Source: Dimargaris cristalligena (taxonomy: Eukaryota; Kickxellomycota; Dimargaritomycetes; Dimargaritales; Dimargaritaceae). Taken from it: 41,369 nucleotides of DNA. Location of the stretch: NCBI GenBank assembly GCA_027576995.1, contig JANBQC010000222.1, positions 1 to 41,369 on the forward strand. Reading direction: 5' to 3'. A program made the position numbers and the translations under genes. The notes under the pieces were generated by a model. It did no database searches and was not told the origin of the DNA. It saw only the letters and a program-made list of their open reading frames with translations. Positions 37,491 through 41,369 of the stretch are shown in pieces; positions within the stretch are counted from its first letter, which is position 1; every line of letters begins with the position of its first letter.

Positions 37491-38249
37491 TTGGGGAATG
37501 GGTCGGAGGTACCTATTATTATAATATTCGGAGTATCGCTTGAATTAGGCAGTGATTTGTGTAGTCTTCCAGTAAAATACCAGTTGACTTCATTTTTTGC
37601 AGAGCCAGTAATTAGAGGGGGAGCCATTAAAGGCCCTGCCGCTATGCCCACCTTCAGAATGGTCTTTAATAGCCCTTCTTCTACTTTTGGCCGGACATAG
37701 TATTTGTGGGAATGGGTTTGTTATATGTGGGCCTATCTAGTCCAACCCACAATGACTGCTTCATCTGCTGTCGAACTGTTTAGTGACAGTGTCCTAACTA
37801 TATCTGGTGGTACTCATTGATCAATGGACATGCCTGATTGTATGAGATCACTTAACTACAATGCAAGATACACTGTTGATCTTTGCAGCTGGGTGCGGAG
37901 CTCCGGCCCAAATTAAATAGTGTACAAACCATACACATTGGTTTTGGTGGCCCTTAATTCTATATCGCAGGGAAGACCTTGCCGCCCGTTTTACGTTGTT
38001 CGGGCATCCCTGGGTTCAGGCTCGCTGAAGATGATGCAGATTATCAAGAGTAATACCACCAATATAAAGAATGATTCCCATTTTGTCAATGTCAATGATG
38101 GGCAACTCGTATCTTGGTGTGTTACTTCTTTCTATTTTATGGAGAGGGATGGGGAAGTTAATGCTATCAATCCAAACCAATGTGCTGAGATTAGTGCCTT
38201 ACTATACCCTTTGTTAAATTGGGATCCCTATGTACCTAGGGGTCCATAA
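37491..38249 (+). pseudogene. Decayed reading frame of unknown protein, probably from a mobile element
   Basis: One reading frame runs from 37491 to the stop at 38247-38249 (252 codons) and looks protein-like throughout, but is broken by three in-frame stops (near 37700, 37818 and 37914). Its last open part (37920-38249) includes VVRASLGSGSLKMM, FVNVNDGQLVSW and NWDPYVPRGP. I do not recognise the family. Part of it (37671-38100) recurs inverted at 40693-41122, which argues for a repeated element rather than a host gene. Alternatively it is an intron-bearing gene whose introns cover the stops; no good splice sites were found at them. Confidence 0.5.
37671..38100 (+). repeat. Left copy of a dispersed inverted repeat (less mutated)
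   Basis: About 430 bases matching the reverse complement of 40693-41122 at roughly 84% identity by hand alignment, almost without gaps. This copy keeps ten CpG sites. The first 100 bases match almost perfectly. It overlaps the decayed reading frame. Confidence 0.9.
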
Positions 38250-39105
38250 TTAGTGCCGAATTGACTAGGCTAAAAGATATCAGGGTCCACCCTGTGTAGT
38301 GAGCACCTCACCAATTTGTCTAGTTAAACCCGTCGCTCTGCCTGCTGTAGCCTTTATTGTCATTTTTAATTTTCACTCCCCCGCCACTGTATTCTTTGTC
38401 GCTAGGGCTCTTCTCTTGTCTTTATTCTATTAAACCCAGCCCAATTGGTGCTTACGTCCACTCCTTGTCATATTCCATACCAAATCCGCCTCTTTCAAAG
38501 CCACCTTTTATAATAATATGAAGCTTACTAGCATTTCCTACGTGGTATGCCTGGCCTTAGTTGGCCTCCTTCTTCTGCTGAGTGCTGTCTCCACCCTATT
38601 GAATGATGCCAGACTACCGCACCAATGGATTTGACGGACTGATTCACTGCACAAATCTCACTCAACTGGGTGGGAATGTCACTGACTACCCTCTTTAAGC
38701 CAGGATCTGTGATCACGGAGTAGTAAGGTTGCCCAACCAGCCAAGACCACTGAGGAAAAGGAATCGGGATATGGAGGGGGAGCTATGCCACAGAGTTATA
38801 AGAAGATGTACGTAAAACTTCTGAAAGACTTTTAACCCCCAATTTACAGCCTGTATTAACATAACCGCGGCCACTAACCTAAGTCTCCGCCACACCATCC
38901 CAAATGGGCAACCCTTAAGAGCCCTTACCAACCTAGAGTGTGTATTCTATTTCTGTATGATTTACCCTATGGGTATCCCCAACATTTGAATTCCCGTATT
39001 ATTTTACTAATAAACCACTTACCAATTCTTACACATTTTATTTTGCAGAGTACATCCTCCCCATAGGTAGCTATGAAACAATAACTACATATCCTCATAT
39101 AACCC
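38250..39105. other. Unassigned flank with a short signal-peptide ORF
   Basis: An ATG at 38519, preceded by C/T-rich sequence, opens 38 codons beginning MKLTSISYVV with a strongly hydrophobic run to about residue 30, resembling a signal peptide or membrane anchor; a stop follows at 38633. Right after it another frame reads YRTNGFDGLIHCTNLTQLGG (after 38610), with two N-glycosylation-like sites. This suggests a broken or intron-containing small secreted-protein gene, which could not be completed. The CpG count falls from about 38890 onward. Confidence 0.3.
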
Positions 39106-41122
39106 GTAATTGATATAATGAGTCCAGGCCAGCTAAATGATACAGAAAATTCAGTGTTGTAGGCCAATATTATATTAAATGCTAGAGTAGCTTATGCTAA
39201 GGAAGCATACTCCTAGAATTAAGAAAGGGTTATAAAGGGTGCTTTAAGAGGCACCTAATCAATGAGACACATGGTACATTAAAAATGAAAAAAATGATTA
39301 TTGGGTGTTATGATATTAGCCTAATTGTAGTAGATATGGGTAGTATAGCTAAGCCTATCTTTATATTACTGACTAGACCAGTGGTATTAAGTGAGAGGGG
39401 GCTACTAAGATAGTCCTACAGTATGTTAGGAAATACTTCACCATATAGGTAGTTAGTAATAAATAAGCAGTGGTGCAATATATATATTAAATATATAAAT
39501 AAAGAGGTCAGTTCATTATACAAACTAATCTGATTAAACTGGGTCAATACTTTTCCACACAACTAACCCATATAAGACCTTATTATACCATAACACCTTT
39601 CTCTGGTAACAGCTACTACTACAAATGTGTCCCAATTTCCTCTCATTGACTACTAACAAGGTCTACCCTTTATACTAAAGTATTAATCTAAAGGCCTATC
39701 CTTATCCATCAGATAGTTCTATATACAAACAACCTCCAGCTAGTCCTTTTAGAACCCTCTCCTGGATGACTCATTAGTTTTATCTAAGTGTGTTAATATC
39801 CTGCCCAGGTATAACCAGATAGTTTCCTAGCTTATAGTATCCCTATATATATACAATAAACCCTTTTATACCTATATCATTGATACTTAGTGTATAGTTA
39901 GTACTATTTATTGGGAGCCTTCTTTTAACTAACCCCCACACTTATTGAGTAGTATATTAGCTGGGACTATTCCCATAGCTATACCTAATAGAAGCCTGCC
40001 TATATCTACTATTAATGAATTAAGATTGGTAAACCCTTAACCCCACAAAACAGCCATAAGTCTATTATATTACAACTAATACACTTTTTTTAAATCTAGT
40101 TTACTCTAGTATTGGACTATCTAATCCTCCTTAACTTAGACACCTTAGTGTCTGTTCCTATTAGGCCTTATTGTACCATATTAACCTTCCCATGATTACC
40201 CCCAGTACCATGGGATCACCCTATATTGTATAACCTTTCCCCTATTGGACTTTACCTCTTTATACTAATCACTCAAGTGCTGATCCAAAGTCTCTTCTGG
40301 TTACCATCAGAGTCTTCCAGACCCTAATAGCTATCCAGTTGTCCTATTTTACAATGCCTTAGTCTTAGCAAAACCCTTCCCCCAGGGTCTCCCTTTGGAG
40401 TTGCCCCTATATATATATAACCAGGCCCCTATTGCGACCAGTTAGATTATTTAGCTTATTCTTACCCCCCCCTAGTTTACCCCTAATAAACCCTATATAT
40501 ACACACTACCCTTATACTAATTAGTAAGTGTACCTACTGTACATCCTTTACCTATACCTACATTGAAGCCTTTATTAGTAAGTACCATATCTGTACCTAA
40601 CACTAGTGACCCACTTAGCCAAGCCCAAGCCCCATCTACCATTAGAAGCCTATCCTCAGGACTCTTGATGGACTAAGAGTAGTTAACCCAGGTAATAATT
40701 AATATTAATGAAATAGGAATCATTCTTTATATTAGTGGTATTACTCTTGATAATCCACATCATCTTCAGTGAGCCTAAACCCAGGGATGTCCAACCAATG
40801 TAAAATAGATAGTGAGGTCTCCCCTATAATATAGAAATAAAGACCACTAAAACTAATATATACAGTTTATACACTATTTAATTCAGGCCAGAGCTCTATA
40901 CCCAGCTGCAAAGATCAACAATGTATCTTACATTGTAGTTAAGTACTCTCATATAATTGGGTATATCTATTAATTAATGAGTACCACCGGATATAATTAG
41001 GGTACTGTTACTAAATAGTTCATCAGCAGATGAAGCAGTCATTGTGGGTTGGACTAGATAGGCCCACATATAACAAACCCATTCCCACAAATACTATGTC
41101 TAGCCAAAAGTGGAAGAAGGGC
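39106..41122 (-). mobile_element. Degenerate CpG-depleted repeat element
   Basis: About 2 kb with only two CpG dinucleotides by hand count (near 40435 and 40988). It is very AT-rich and full of stops in all frames. Its right end (40693-41122, read on the minus strand) is the mutated second copy of 37671-38100. CpGs reappear just beyond the end of homology (41153 onward), so the compositional edge and the homology edge coincide within about 30 bases. The motif CCCTATATATA recurs at 39841, 40406 and 40491. No transposase or polymerase could be read from the decayed sequence, so the element class is unknown. Confidence 0.7.
40693..41122 (-). repeat. Right copy of the inverted repeat (heavily transition-mutated)
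   Basis: Reverse complement of 37671-38100 with about 65-70 differences by hand count. About 50 of these are C-to-T or G-to-A relative to the left copy. All ten CpGs of the left copy are absent. Frequent CpA-to-TpA and TpG-to-TpA changes are seen. Confidence 0.9.
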
Positions 41123-41369
41123 TGTGGTGAACTTACCACATTTTTTACCTGTCGCCCCTCCTAATCCGTCCTAATCCAACCGATATAACCACCGTCATAT
41201 CAGGCCGTATAGCGCCATAGTATACCCCCCGGCCCTAACCAGGCCGAACATCATTGATAGCCCTTAACCGGCCAGGCCCCCCGGAGTTCGCACTAATCAC
41301 TCGTAGGTGATCTTAGTGCCTTCCAATTCCCATGGAAGCCCTGCTCAACTGAGGGCCAGCCGGTTCCAC
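41123..41369. other. Right edge of window
   Basis: CpG-containing sequence outside the depleted block. It includes an imperfect inverted repeat at about 41291-41318 (ATCAC ... GTGAT arms). No gene was recognised. Confidence 0.3.

Noticed and set aside
37671..41122. Single DNA transposon with 430-bp terminal inverted repeats
   Set aside because: The arms differ at about 16% of sites with one-sided mutation, the left arm lies inside a longer reading frame that continues inward, and no transposase is visible between them. Two separate copies fit better.
39106..41122. Nuclear insertion of mitochondrial DNA
   Set aside because: It is AT-rich, but no mitochondrial protein, rRNA or tRNA segment could be recognised, and one end matches a nearby nuclear repeat.

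Overview
This is a nuclear fragment of a fungus. The genes are interrupted by GT–AG introns, the proteins are eukaryotic, and two of them belong to groups known mainly from fungi (a velvet-domain regulator and a CreC-type WD40 protein). Introns are frequent, some exons are tiny, and intergenic spaces are long (up to about 4.8 kb). Together these fit a filamentous, possibly early-diverging (zygomycete-grade) fungus better than a compact yeast, but lineage is an inference. Ten protein genes are supported. Exon joins were worked out by hand from splice consensus, reading phase and family conservation.

Left part (0-6 kb): a secretory-pathway PA/TM/RING-H2 ubiquitin ligase (+) and the mitochondrial import-motor subunit Tim44 (+, four exons). 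Next (9-17 kb), on the minus strand: a velvet transcription regulator (two exons) and a secreted His-rich protein with three Cys-pair repeats and a C-terminal double-psi beta-barrel domain.

Middle (20-30 kb): two convergent SR-type splicing factors, an RRM plus zinc-knuckle protein (+) that appears to need a 4-nt microexon, and a Tra2-like protein (-). These are followed by a six-exon CreC/WDR20 WD40 protein (+), an adaptor of the deubiquitinase in carbon catabolite repression.

Right part (30-36 kb): dihydrolipoyl dehydrogenase Lpd1 (+, four exons); on the opposite strand, the small three-exon gene for Kgd4, the protein that anchors Lpd1 to the 2-oxoglutarate dehydrogenase core; and ribosomal protein eL22 (+). 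The lpd1-kgd4 pair is a physical neighbourhood of two direct interaction partners.

Far right (37-41.4 kb): a repeat-rich zone. A decayed reading frame at 37.5-38.25 kb shares a segment of about 430 bp, inverted, with the end of a block of about 2 kb at 39.1-41.15 kb that has almost no CpG. All ten CpGs of the left segment are lost in the right one, and most differences are C-to-T or G-to-A in the right copy, many in CpA/TpG context. This looks like repeat-directed mutation (RIP-like) or methylation-driven decay of a mobile element. No tRNA, rRNA or CRISPR array was seen.
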